DNA of 60,000 nt from Bolinopsis microptera (GCF_026151205.1 NC_087076.1:4799902-4859901); one strand, 5' to 3'; counted from the first letter of the stretch, positions 1 to 10,745 are shown. Notes: generated by a model from the sequence alone, not told the origin. Translations and numbers: made by a program.

Positions 1-1090
1 TAAAGTTGTGTTACTCCTTTCTTTATCAGCAGCTGTTGAGGATCCTTTACTTTGTGTTAACATTACAAACTTTCCTGGATAAATAACTGATTAATAACAT
101 CAAAATACACAAATTTTCCAAATTCAAATATCTATATATTTAATTACCAGAGGGTATAAATATTTGGAATAATAAATTCTTATATTTAGACCACCCTTAG
201 ACATCTCTATTCCATCGGTGTACCATGCAGATATATAAGGTGGTAAATAAATGTCAGAAATATAGTATAAATAATAAATATAGCTGATTGGAAATACGAT
301 AAATTTGCCAATTTTTGCTTTAAAGACAAGACAAGATCAATGGGTTAAAGTAATGGTTAGATATATATATACATATATGGTTAGATATATATACACATAT
401 ATATATTCAGGGATAGACGCTTTGCCAGTCAATTATAGGCTATATTTAGGTGTCCGTAGATTCAGAAGCTTTAAAGATACAGCCATTTCGGACCACAGGT
501 CTTGAAGATAATTGTTTAGACATTAGTTTACATTATGTTAAAAAGTAATTCAACGTCATCATCACCACTTGATGACGTCATCAAGTTAACAATTTTTAAA
601 AATTGGTTTACACAAAGTAATCATTTTTAAAATCAATTTTACGCCATTAAGGAGTAATTTTATTCAAAATTTGAGGACATATTGAAGTTAGATAATTGTT
701 TAAGCATTCTGAAAATCTACCGGAAAGTTTTTCTAGCTTGCTCCTTCATAAAGATATTCGCTATTGAAGTTAGTGCTTTTTTAAAGAATAATTTTATAAA
801 AACGCTAATTTTACGTTCTAGTATTCTCTGGTGTTGCACCATCCCTTGGGTTGTGGAGCTCGATTTTGCTTCCTAAAGGTCTAAATTGTGTCATAGGCTA
901 GTTTTAAAGTTAAAAATCGAAAAGTTGCACACGTGGGGCAAAAATCACTGAATATTGCTGTTTTCACCAATTTCTGTCAACTCTGGAGTGCCGTTGTGAT
1001 TACAGTTCTTCTTGAAATACTTTGAAACTTTTCATGCTTATCAAACTATATATAAAACACCATCATGCAAAAATTTACGGTGATTCAATA
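1..1090. other. AT-rich intergenic stretch, no gene seen
   Basis: No open frame here resembles a known protein. Visible items are TA-rich microsatellites near 361-410 and a perfect 20-bp palindrome at 567-586 whose centre is TGACGTCA (a CRE-like octamer). The right end borders the ATT-repeat tail of the LINE that follows. Confidence 0.5.
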
Positions 1091-4000
1091 TTAAATAATA
1101 ATAATAATAATAATTTAAACTTATAGATTATAGTGGCACAACAACTTAAAATGCACAGGTGTGCCACGAAAACAAGTCAGGATACAAGAAAACCTGAAAA
1201 GCAATCCACATTTAGGTTCCAAACCATAGAAAATTGTAAAGACTTGATACACTAAATTACAAGGTTAAGGGTATGCACTTAACAGTAGAAACGTTGAAAA
1301 AATAGTAAATTAATTAATATCAAAAGCACGTTTAAAAAGAAACGTTTTCAGATACACTTTAAAAGATTCCAGTGACATGCAATTCTTAATTTCAAGAGGC
1401 AGCTCATTCCATAATTTAGGGCCAACTTTCTGAAACGATCTTTCTCCATACTGTGAATATACTCTAGGTTCAGTCAAATAGATAAGATGATTATAATTGG
1501 CATATTTAAACATATCACTTAAATAATCTGGTCCCATACCATTAAGACATTTATAGACAAGAAGCAATAACTTATATTGAATTCTGTAACTAATAGGCAG
1601 CCAATGAAGGTCTTTCAGAGTGTCTCCTAGATGATCATATTTATATAGTCCTACTATAGCTTTAGCAGCTGCATTCTGAACGAGTTGGAGTTGGTGGATG
1701 AGGTTGTCACTAATTCCATAATAAAGAGCATTGCAGTAGTCCAATTTGCAGACAATGATGCTGTTAATTATAAGCTTGAGCTGAGCTTTACTGAAGAGAT
1801 ATTTTCTCCTTATTACATTCCTAAGGAGTCTGAAACAATGCTTTTTGAGGGACATGATTTGAGGCTCAAAAGTAAGATGATGGTCAATTTGAACACCAAG
1901 GTTCTTTGTTGTGCTGACAAATCTGATACAGGTATCATTTGATAGCTTAACTCCCCCTATACTGACCTGGTTTAGAACTTGAGGTGAGGCGATGATAAGT
2001 ATTTGTGTTTTTCCAGGATTAAGTTGAAGGCAATATTCTACCATCCAGCGCTGTATGGTCCTAGCGCAATTCACAATTTGGATGCCCAGAACATTTACCT
2101 GATCACAAGGTTTGAAAGTTTTATATACCTGGTGGTCATCTGCATATCCTTGCACATTGAATCCAGATTTCTCGATGGTCCTATACAGAGATCTGATGTA
2201 TATGTTGAATAGCACCGGTCCTAACACAGAACCTTGAGGTACACCAAATTCTAGAATGATCGTATCACTAGTAGAAGAGCCTATTCTGGTTCTTTGAGTG
2301 CGGCCTACCAGGAAACTCTTGAACCATTTAAGAGCAGTACCTCCGATATGGATCTCTTCAGAAAGAATTTTGAGTAATTTTCTGTGTTCCACTGTGTCAA
2401 AGGCTGCAGATAAATCGAGTATCATGAGAACAGTGGAGGATTTGCTATCACATGCCAGCAGTAGGTCATTTGTTACTTTTAACAAGATGGTCTCAGTAGA
2501 ATGGAACTTCTTATAGGCAGATTGCTGTGGAACATTGAGATCATTTTTAGCCAGATGTTCATTTAACCTTTTCAGCACAACTCTTTCGATGAGTTTACCC
2601 AGAAAAGAGAGGTTAGATATAGGTCGATAGCTCTTGAAGTCATTTGGATCAAGTTTGTGGTCCTTGATGGTAGGAATAATGTCAGCAGTCTTCAAACCGT
2701 CAAATGTGCCCTTAGCTAGAGACTGGTTGACCAGTTTGCACAAGACAGGAATGAAACTTGTGATATTGTCTTTGAGGACAGTTGTCGGAAGAAAATCAGA
2801 TGGTGCACACTTGATTCCACTTTCTTTGATTATTTCAGACAGCTCATCCTCTGTGCATGGTTCAAATTCATATAACCGACCTTCACAGTTAGAATTGTTC
2901 TGTTGATTCATAATGTGTTTATCAACATCAAAATCTTCTATGCTGGGAAAATCTTTCCTAATGTTCTTGATCTTTTCATTGAAATAGTGATTAAAATCAC
3001 TGCAAAGTTTTGAAACATCTTCTGATTCTGGGAGAGGAGTATTCTGATGTCTGTCAAGCTCACGATTGACAATGCTATATATAGCTTTAACATCATGTTG
3101 ATTTTTGTCAAGTAAACCTTTATAATATTGCTGTTTTTTAAGATTAGCCATGTTTGTTGTTTCATCTCGGATCTCTTCAAAGAGTATCCTGTTCTCCTCA
3201 CTTTTATGCTTAGTTCTCTCGGCTTTCCTTCTAAGTTTCCTTTGATCTTTGTACTCAGAATCAAACCAGGGAGCATGGGGAACAAAGCTTATAGTCTTTT
3301 GGACCAAAGGTGCATGTTCATCGAGGACACTGCCAATACATTGGAAAAATTGTTCACAAGATTCAACAAAGCAGTCTGCCAATTCATAGTCAGAGGAACA
3401 CATCAGTAAATCAATTGCCAACTGATCACAATCCACGGTTTTAAGCTGTCTAGTATTGATTGTTTTAGGAGCTTTGAGGTTAGTTTGAAACTTCTTGGTG
3501 GCAAATATGATGGGGAAGTGATCACTCAGGGTACAGTTTTTCAGGATTTCAATTGTAGACATTTCAATCAAGTTACTCTGGTCAAAGAGCAGGTCAATAG
3601 TTCCTCCACTCATGTGGGTCGGATTTTCAATAAGTTGCTTGAAACCATAAGATGAGGTGGTCTGCAGCAGTTCAGTTGAGTTTACAGTAATTGACTCTGT
3701 GTGAATATTGAAATCTCCTCCAATTATTATATAGTCACTTTTCAGACTTGCAGAACCCAATAAGTCATCAAGCTCCTCAAAGAACTTCTTTGAGACAGGG
3801 CCAGTTCGATAGATGCATAGGACAAGGATCTTCATGTCAGGAGTGCACTTTATAGATCCAGCGATGAATTCAAAGGTTGTCAGGTTCGGAACTTTCAAAT
3901 TAACAACAGAGAAATGTAATGCCATGTTGTAAATCAGAGCGGTGCCACCACCTCTGTTGTTTGCTCTGAAATCATGAACAATACTGTAGCCATACGATTT

Positions 4001-4190
4001 TATAACTGCTGTTGTAGTATTGGCTTGGTCAGATAACCATGTTTCAGTTACAATAGCAACGTCTACATCATGGTCTTGAAGTAAGCACATAATGTCGTCA
4101 CACTTATTATTAAGACTTCTAGCATTCCAGATCATATATCGGAGATGATGCAATTTCTTTGGTTTGGAGGAAACTAGTTTTTTGAATAAT
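1091..4190 (-). mobile_element. Non-LTR retrotransposon (LINE), CR1/L2-like, probably 5'-truncated
   Basis: A minus-strand LINE comprising one long ORF2 followed by a short 3' UTR. On the element's own strand it ends in a microsatellite of about eight ATT units (forward 1091-1115). Short-repeat tails are typical of the CR1/L2 group, whereas L1 ends in poly-A. Upstream of ORF2 the frame is closed by a TAA about 50 bp before the usable start, and no ORF1 is seen, so the copy is probably 5'-truncated near 4190. The exact 5' junction and any target duplication could not be identified. Confidence 0.75.
1310..4153 (-). CDS. LINE ORF2: endonuclease plus reverse transcriptase
   Basis: An uninterrupted frame of 947 codons. 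The N-terminus is an apurinic-type endonuclease/exonuclease/phosphatase domain: WNAR near residue 9, TETW near 36, GGDFN near 145 and a later SDH motif around residue 210. The reverse transcriptase covers roughly residues 480-730, with YRPISNLS, LDLSAAFDTV, GVPQGSVLGP and the catalytic YADD at 670-673. The C-terminal part matches the usual CR1/L2 thumb and tail. The frame as given opens at a TTG; the first ATG in frame is at 4135, just before the endonuclease begins, so the true start may have been lost by truncation. All catalytic motifs I can check are intact and there is no internal stop, so the protein looks functional or only recently silenced. Minus-strand expression would need an upstream promoter that I cannot see. 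Confidence 0.9.
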   Translation of the reverse strand: MHHLRYMIWNARSLNNKCDDIMCLLQDHDVDVAIVTETWLSDQANTTTAVIKSYGYSIVHDFRANNRGGGTALIYNMALHFSVVNLKVPNLTTFEFIAGSIKCTPDMKILVLCIYRTGPVSKKFFEELDDLLGSASLKSDYIIIGGDFNIHTESITVNSTELLQTTSSYGFKQLIENPTHMSGGTIDLLFDQSNLIEMSTIEILKNCTLSDHFPIIFATKKFQTNLKAPKTINTRQLKTVDCDQLAIDLLMCSSDYELADCFVESCEQFFQCIGSVLDEHAPLVQKTISFVPHAPWFDSEYKDQRKLRRKAERTKHKSEENRILFEEIRDETTNMANLKKQQYYKGLLDKNQHDVKAIYSIVNRELDRHQNTPLPESEDVSKLCSDFNHYFNEKIKNIRKDFPSIEDFDVDKHIMNQQNNSNCEGRLYEFEPCTEDELSEIIKESGIKCAPSDFLPTTVLKDNITSFIPVLCKLVNQSLAKGTFDGLKTADIIPTIKDHKLDPNDFKSYRPISNLSFLGKLIERVVLKRLNEHLAKNDLNVPQQSAYKKFHSTETILLKVTNDLLLACDSKSSTVLMILDLSAAFDTVEHRKLLKILSEEIHIGGTALKWFKSFLVGRTQRTRIGSSTSDTIILEFGVPQGSVLGPVLFNIYIRSLYRTIEKSGFNVQGYADDHQVYKTFKPCDQVNVLGIQIVNCARTIQRWMVEYCLQLNPGKTQILIIASPQVLNQVSIGGVKLSNDTCIRFVSTTKNLGVQIDHHLTFEPQIMSLKKHCFRLLRNVIRRKYLFSKAQLKLIINSIIVCKLDYCNALYYGISDNLIHQLQLVQNAAAKAIVGLYKYDHLGDTLKDLHWLPISYRIQYKLLLLVYKCLNGMGPDYLSDMFKYANYNHLIYLTEPRVYSQYGERSFQKVGPKLWNELPLEIKNCMSLESFKVYLKTFLFKRAFDIN

Positions 4191-4551
4191 AAGATAGGGA
4201 GGCTTTAAGTTTCTCTTGCTGAACCCGGTAATATTAGATGCTCACGCAACTTCCGCTCAAGGTTTGCACGTGCGAAAGGTTCAAATTTTGCTCATTCGTG
4301 ATTTTGAACAAATTCTGCTTTGCCACGACAGTTCAATGTCATTATATATGAATTTAATGCCAACTTGAATGAGTATAAAGTGGCATATTCAGTCAGTGAT
4401 CGACCGATATGCTTACCTAAACACAAGGAAATGTTTTTAAAGGAAAAATTTCGAAATCGTTGAAATCACCTCCTTATTAATATTAATGAAGTTATGAGTT
4501 TACATTTCGGCTTTGTAAAGTACCCTGACATTATAATCAAAAAGAGATGAT
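4191..4551. other. Intergenic, nothing recognised
   Basis: Unique-looking sequence between the LINE and a fold-back element. No coding or RNA feature seen. Confidence 0.4.
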
Positions 4552-4911
4552 ATTTGACCAAAACCCATAATCATGGGTAGAGTGGACCGCTGCCAGTGTC
4601 TCTCTTTCCCAAACAAAAGGCAATGATATCAATTTGAATGACCGTTATCAAATGCAAAATGATACCGAGAATGAAATCGGTCGCTCGCTTTTCCCATTCA
4701 TTTACAATTGAAATAGATTACATGTTATAAATCGAAACTTATTACAATTCGTAAGCCATGAATGAGTGGGAAAAGTGAGCGACCGATTTCATTCTCGGTA
4801 TCATTTTGCATTTGATAACGGTCATTCAAATTGATATCATTGCCTTTTGTTTGGGAAAGAGAGACACTGGCAGCGGTCCACTCTACCCATGATTATGGGC
4901 TTTGGTCAAAT
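4552..4911. repeat. Long-hairpin (fold-back) element
   Basis: Two arms of about 140-150 bp (4552-4692 and 4760-4911) are near-perfect reverse complements, separated by about 67 bp. The outer ends read TTTGACCAAA / TTTGGTCAAA. This is the architecture of a fold-back MITE. No target-site duplication was recognised. An open frame over the right arm (4831-5034) is incidental. Confidence 0.8.
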
Positions 4912-5169
4912 TATGTTATGCAAATATACAAATTATTAGAATTTGTAGGTTTCAATTACATTTTTGGGTTTTATAGCATTATGCACTGGCCAGTATTTGA
5001 GTGGAAATCTGGTATGGGCCCTTATATACAGTAGGCTCCTCAATATGCTGAAGAAACAGTGAGTGCATCATAAATCATTTGTTTGCATCGATCATGATAC
5101 AAGGGGGTTTCACATGATATCAGCCCCTTTCAATTTACAAATTGTGGTAGCTGAAGCTATACGAACCTT

Positions 5170-5665
5170 GCTTAAAAAATTTTAACGGCGGGTGATACTT
5201 TAAAAAAAAGTAAAATATTTATTTCAAGACTGTCGACAACTCGGCGCACGTTTTGGTAGGATATAAACCTACAATTAAAAACTTTCTTTGAACGTCATAT
5301 CCAATATCAGGGACTTTTATGCACATGCTTTCGGTTCAAAATCGTTTTTAATTAAATCAAAGACTTAAATAAATTCGAGTTTTGACAAGGATGCGTAGAC
5401 AGTTTTCCAAATATCCATGAAATTAAATCATATTTCATATTGTTTAACGGGTAATACTCGTAAAAGATGTGTTCCAAATATTATCTGCAATTGATACATG
5501 TTTCGTATCACAATATCAGAGATAATATAAATTCGAGTTTTTATTATCGCCTTCGGCGGCGCGCGCTTCGCGCGCGAAAAGTGGCATGCAACGTATGTCA
5601 AATCTGCAATTGACCGTCGACGCGGACGAGTCCAACTCGGCGCGCGTCTTGGTAGGTTATAAACC
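5170..5665. repeat. Dispersed structured repeat, two diverged copies
   Basis: Two diverged copies of a repeat: about 5174-5275 and 5445-5665. Shared blocks are AACGGGTGATAC-like, GTCGAC, AACTCGGCGCGCGT and a closing near-palindrome of the form GTAGGTTNTAAACCTA. The same blocks recur at 52968-53075, exactly at the inner edge of the large inverted duplication. The GC-rich hairpin near 5552-5577 (GCGCGCGCTTCGCGCGCG) lies between the blocks. It is probably a non-autonomous mobile repeat of unknown class. Confidence 0.55.
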
Positions 5666-6158
5666 TATACTTTAACCAATACAATAACATTTGTTAATAA
5701 CAGCATAATCTGCTCGCAAAATTTTCATGTTAACGTAAACTTATATCCAAAGTACATTTTATCTGTGACATAACCATGGTGTCAGATTAACTACAGCGGT
5801 GCAGATGACTGTTCACTGTTGGCATGCGCGTTAAATCATGCTGAATGATAATATATGATAGTTAATATACTCCCCAAATTGCGCGCATTGCTGTAACTTC
5901 TTTCAAAGTTCATGAATGGAGATAAATTATTTTACAATGTATTCAGAGTTAATATACGCACTTAAACAAATCACTTGGAATACTTTTGAAAGAGAATAAC
6001 AAATTCAAAAACGCTACTGACGTATTTCTCCATAAAAAGCACATTAGCGTTAGATGCTTTTGTCGAGGTGCCTCGAAAGTGATCTTAAACGATTCCCCAT
6101 TCAATTTTTGTAGAAGAACGCCAATTTAGTGCATAACCAAAGAATTTAATATAATATA
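5666..6158. other. Intergenic, nothing recognised
   Basis: AT-rich sequence without a supported gene, lying between the dispersed repeat and the 5S-carrying element. Confidence 0.4.
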
Positions 6159-6175
6159 ACGCGCCACGGCTGTTC

Positions 6176-6420
6176 TAGCGTGGATTCTAATCCGATAGGA
6201 TTACGCCATTCCTGGTTGGACGACGTTCGCTGTCCTAGGGCGATCCGATCGCATTTCAGATCGTCGTCCGATCGCTCTTGATCGCTAGGCGCTCGGATTT
6301 TATTTTTGAGAGGCGATAGGATAGAAAAATCCGAGAGCCTAGCTCTAGGATTTTACGTCTCCGAGAGGTGTGCTCTCGGATTTATCATTTCCGGGAGATA
6401 AAATGCGTGTTGCGCGTTTC
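6176..6420. repeat. Left subterminal repeat block
   Basis: A cluster of short words in both orientations (GATAGGAT, GATCGC, CTCGGATT, CCGAGAG), mirrored by the block at 8750-9070. These are candidate transposase binding sites of the surrounding element. Confidence 0.55.
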
Positions 6421-6547
6421 CGAACTCAAATAAAATTCCATCGAGATCGAAAACATGAAAAAAAATTTAAAATATTAACTTTTAGTATGTTTTCATTCTT
6501 CCGTAAAATTAATGAGAAAATATAGAGAAGCAAAATTCATCATCATT

Positions 6548-6665
6548 GGATACGGCCATACTCGGTTGAATACACCCCATCTCGTTCGATCTGGGAAGTT
6601 AAGCAACTGCAGGCCGGGTTAGTACTTGGATGGGTGACCGCCTGGGAATTCCCGGTGCCGTATCC
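6548..6665 (+). rRNA. 5S ribosomal RNA gene
   Basis: A 118-nt 5S rRNA. The ends pair perfectly as helix I (GGATACGGC with GCCGTATCC). The internal Pol III control region is recognisable: box A around AAGTTAAGCAACTGC, the intermediate element, and box C in GGATGGGTGACCGCCTGGG. It is followed at once by TTTT (6666-6669), a Pol III terminator. These intact features suggest a transcribable gene and not an old fragment. It is a single copy here, not a tandem array, and it lies inside an inverted-terminal element. A 5S-headed SINE was considered, but no SINE body or tail follows. Confidence 0.93.
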
Positions 6666-6669
6666 TTTT
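6666..6669 (+). terminator. Pol III T-run terminator of the 5S gene
   Basis: Four consecutive T residues directly after helix I of the 5S rRNA, the minimal Pol III terminator. Confidence 0.7.
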
Positions 6670-6889
6670 GTTATATTTCCGAAGAATTGTTTTACTGAAC
6701 AGAAGAAATTGTGAATGGCTTTTTCAGAATTGCAGTGGTTATTAAGAATAGCATTTTATCCTCAGAAATATAGTCTATGTTCAAACGCAAGGAAATGTTT
6801 CCAAATGTCAGAATAACATGGCTTAGAATAGCTACAAAGTTTTGTCTGAAAGGGCTTTGTTGTCTCATTCTAAGATCTATCTGAAACAT

Positions 6890-8545
6890 TCTTATCATTC
6901 TGAAGTTAACTTGAAGAGTACTACACGGTATCCTGATGTTAACTCAAAAAGTACTACAAGGTATCCTGAAGTTAACTTGAAGAGTACTACAAGATATCCT
7001 GGATTTAACTTGAAGAGTACTACAAGGTATCCTAGAGTTAACTCAAAAAGTACTACAAGATATCCTGGATTTAACTTGAAGAGTACTACAAGTTATCCTG
7101 AAGTTGACTTGAAGAGTACTACAAGGTATCCTAGAGTTAACTCAAAAAGTACTACAAGGTATCCTGAAGTTAACTTGAAGAGTACTACAAGTTATCCTGG
7201 ATTTAACTTGAAGAGTACTACAAGGTATCCTAGAGTTAACTCAAAAAGTACTACAAGGTTATATCCTGAAGTTAACTTAAAGAGTACTACAAGGTATCCT
7301 AGAGTTAACTCAAAAAGTACTACAAGGTATCCTGAAGTTAACTTGAAGAGTACTACAAGATATCCTGGATTTAACTTGAAGAGTACTACAAGTTATCCTG
7401 AAGTTGACTTGAAGAGTACTACAAGGTATCCTGAAGTTAACTTGAAGGGTACTACAAGGTATCTTGAAGTTAACTTGAAGAGTACTACAAGGTATCCTAG
7501 AGTTAACTCAAAAAGTACTACAAGGTATCCTCAAGTTAACTTGAAGAGTACTACAAGATATCCTGGATTTAACTTGAAGAGTACTACAAGTTATCCTGAG
7601 GTTGACTTGAAGAGTACTACAAGGTATCCTAGAGTTAACTCAAAAAGTACTACAAGTTATCCTGAAGTTGACTTGAAGATTACTACAAGGTATCCTAGAG
7701 TTAACTCAAAAAGTACTACAAGGTATTCTGAAGTTAACTTGAAGAGTACTACAAGATATCCTGGATTTAACTTGAAGAGTACTACAAGTTATCCTGAAGT
7801 TGACTTGAAGAGTACTACAAGGTATCCTAGAGTTAACTCAAAAAGTACTACAAGGTATCCTGAAGTTAACTTGAAGAGTACTACAAGGTATCCTAGAGTT
7901 AACTCAAAAAGTACTACAAGTTATCCTGAAGTTGACTTGAAGAGTACTACAAGGTATCCTAGAGTTAACTCAAAAAGTACTACAAGGTATCCTGAAGTTA
8001 ACTTGAAGAGTACTACAAGTTATCCTGAAGTTGACTTGAAGAGTACTACAAGGTATCCTAGAGTTAACTCAAAAAGTACTACAAGTTATCCTGAAGTTAA
8101 CTTGAAGAGTACTACAATCGAGGTAAACTATAGGTAAAAATATAATATTAATCATAAAAAGAAGAAAGCTATATGGCGGCTTTGTAGATGTTATCCTGAA
8201 GTTGACTTGAAGAGTACTACAAGGTATCCTAGAGTTAACTCAAAAAGTACTACAAGGTATCCTGAAGTTAACTTGAAGAGTACTACAAGGTATTCTGAAG
8301 TTAACTTGAAGAGTACTACAAGGTATTCTGAAGTTAACTTGAAGAGTACTACAAGGTATTCTGAAGTTAACTTGAAGAGTACTACAAGGTATCCTAGAGT
8401 TAACTCAAAAAGTACTACAAGGTATCCTGAAGTTAACTTGAAGAGTACTACAAGGTATTCTGAAGTTAACTTGAAGAGTACTACAAGGTATCCTGAAGTT
8501 AACTTGAAGAGTACTACAAGGTATCCTAGAGTTAACTCTTATAGA
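6890..8545 (+). repeat. 33-bp minisatellite, open in one frame
   Basis: About 37 tandem units (to 8115), then a 74-bp interruption (8116-8189), then about 10 more. Each 33-bp unit contains the palindromes GTTAAC (or variant GTTGAC/TTTAAC) and AGTACT. Four unit types alternate in a higher-order order; they encode variants of STTRYPEVNLK, such as PRVNSK, PGFNLK and SYPEVDLK. Since 33 is a multiple of three, one frame stays open for 431 codons (6842-8137) and again for 127 codons (8207-8590). The only length variant I see, near 7258, is an in-frame +3. Frame retention follows automatically from unit length, so I annotate a repeat and not a protein gene. Confidence 0.85.
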
Positions 8546-8749
8546 GAACTACAAGTTAGCTTCAAGTTATCATTTATCTACTTAATTTAACCTAAACAAC
8601 CTCCATGTTGTTGTAGCCTGCAGGCAACCGTGGATCAACTTAAGATAAAGCGATGATATGATCCTGAAGTTAACTGACAGAAAGCATGAAGTTTCAACCT
8701 ACAATTAGATATGCGTCGTCTTCCAATTATATCGGTCCTGATATTTGAA

Positions 8750-9070
8750 ATTTTATCGCCTCTCGGATTTGCTCTCGGATCCTATAGGATTTGAGTATCC
8801 TATCGGGTCCGAGAGACAATCCTATCGGCACTCGGAATTGTTAAATCCTATCTCCGCTAGGATTAGCGCTCGGATCCGATAGGTTTTTAATTTCCTATCG
8901 GGTCCGAGAGCAAATCCTATCGCCTCTCGGAACTTACACATCCTATCGCCGCTCGGCGATAGGAATTCATCGGAGGTATCCTGGGGGAACCGGATCGGCG
9001 TTAGGATTGATAAAATCCGAGATGTCTCGGGCGCGCTAGGATAAATCCTAGGGTAATCCTATCTGATTAA
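8750..9070. repeat. Right subterminal repeat block
   Basis: Mirror of the left block. It includes two near-identical copies of TCCTATCGGGTCCGAGAG about 90 bp apart and many shorter versions in both orientations. Confidence 0.6.
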
Positions 9071-9108
9071 AATCGCAAAAATCGCCCTTTTGAACAGCCG
9101 TGGCGCGT

Positions 9109-10745
9109 ACGACGCGACGCGCACAAGCATGGACGCGCGATAATATCCACTGAAAATAGTCTTGCCGCCGACTCTAATTATTTATGTAGACCTGTCAGAA
9201 TTGTGTTTGATTCATGCTCGGTCCATGTGCCACATTCCATGTATCGCGTCGGGAAACCATCATGTCAACTGTCCATCTCATGAATAGTCAATAGGGTTAC
9301 CATGACGGTCAATAGTCAATAGTCAATAGTCAATAGTCAATAGTCAATAGTCATAGGGTTATCAATAGGGTTATCATGACGGTATAACAAATTCATCTTT
9401 TCCGTACATTTTGAACTTCACCGATGACAGATACTGTGATGAATGAACTATGAAGCAGGCAGCAATTAAATGTCATTATTTCCGTTATTTCAACAAATTT
9501 TTTGCTTAAAACGAAAGGATTTCTACGGAATATTCGGACTATCCAGCGTAAATCTGTTGGTTGAGACGTGCACAAAAAAATGTTCCACATTATGTTCCTT
9601 GTTACATGGTTCCAAGCTTCTGGCGAACTGCCAGCAATGCATTGTACAAGCTAATCCCGTACTCACCGCTCTCTTTTGGGGAGCTATACAGTATACTACA
9701 TGCAAGTTTTCAAGTTGGCTGGTTATTTGGAGGTTTGTGAGCAAAATACAGTGTTTTCGGGATAACATTATATCACCTACATTTTAGGGAGAACTTCAGT
9801 AAGCTCATGACATACGTAATATACATAATGTTTTGAATTCGACATGGGTGAATTCTATAGAAATATAACACTTTACTAAATTATGATGGTGCCATGGTAT
9901 TTTAAGCACTGATGCCAGCAGTTAATCGCCTGATTTGAAATGGAGGAGAACTGACTCATGCTATTGTAACGGCATACAAGTGCTAGTCACGTGGTCAAAT
10001 GTATTCTGGGAGTCACCCACCTTTTAAGATAATTAAACGAAAGAGTTTGAAATACAGTTATTTTAATTTCTGCATAAAAATAGGAACTGTAATTATCAGA
10101 TTATCTAAAAGTAGGTATGAAAAGTATAAGATTCTCTACAAAAATTATCAAACTGTTTAACTATGAACTGTGAAAAATAGCTGAATAGCAATAAATTAGT
10201 TCCAACCTTTTACTTAACATTAACTGTTTTGGTACTTGTATAAGACCTAGAATACACAGTATAACACTGGCTACAGATATTTGACACTTAATCATGTGAT
10301 AAGAATCCTCAGCAAAAGCGCCTAACAATTTTAAGTTTCTACCGAATATCAGAACAGCAAAACGTACAAATCTAACAAAAATTTTCAGTATCTAGAACGA
10401 TTTATTCCAGTTGCAGTGCAATCCCAAACTATTGCTTTATCGTCACCGATCGGCCACTCAACCGACTAAAAGGTCACAATAAGTTTTGGAATTTGCTCAG
10501 CTTACGACGCGACAAGGGGGATAATCTAAGTTTCAAAAAAATCATGTAATCATCAAAACTACTTATATCAAACAAATTTCTGAAAAACAAAAATAAATAA
10601 TTTAGAAAACAAATCTTCTTCAAACGGATCATCAACAAAATTTACAAAATATCTCAAATATTAATCAAACACATTAGCAGAACTTCATCACAGATAGTTT
10701 AATACTATGCACCCTGGAGGATCTCCAATAACCTTTATCTATGAT
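9109..10745. other. Intergenic stretch 3' of the phospholipase gene
   Basis: No coding feature supported. A short 7-bp tandem tract (AATAGTC units) lies at about 9305-9352. Small overlapping frames around 9390-9790 exist on both strands, but none resembles a protein family. Confidence 0.4.

Larger units (their letters stand above)
6159..9108. mobile_element. Non-autonomous inverted-terminal element carrying 5S rRNA and a minisatellite
   Basis: The sequence ACGCGCCACGGCTGTTC at 6159-6175 is repeated exactly in reverse complement at 9092-9108, delimiting about 2.95 kb. Just inside each end lie GC-rich subterminal blocks (6176-6420 and 8750-9070) packed with both orientations of two short words, TCCGAGAG and ATCCTATCG. 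Such subterminal clusters are usual binding sites for DNA-transposon transposases. The interior holds a 5S rRNA gene and a 33-bp minisatellite and no transposase frame, so the element would need help in trans. The target-site duplication is unclear: TA flanks are possible on both sides but require an asymmetric end. The alternative is an unrelated fixed inverted repeat, but the subterminal symmetry argues for an element. Confidence 0.7.

Noticed and set aside
1685-3409. Plus-strand frames of 60-115 codons
   Set aside because: They are antisense shadows of the LINE ORF2, which has clear catalytic motifs on the minus strand.
5600-5660. Possible self-cleaving ribozyme (GGACGAGTCC-like hairpin in the dispersed repeat)
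   Set aside because: The hammerhead core elements (CTGANGA and GAAA in the right places) are not present. Only a short hairpin resembles one.
6842-8137. 431-codon protein gene
   Set aside because: Frame openness follows from a 33-bp repeat unit. No signal peptide, no splice evidence and no relatives, so it is kept as a repeat with a note.
6890-8545. CRISPR-like repeat array
   Set aside because: The units are directly contiguous with no unique spacers and the DNA is clearly animal. It is a minisatellite.
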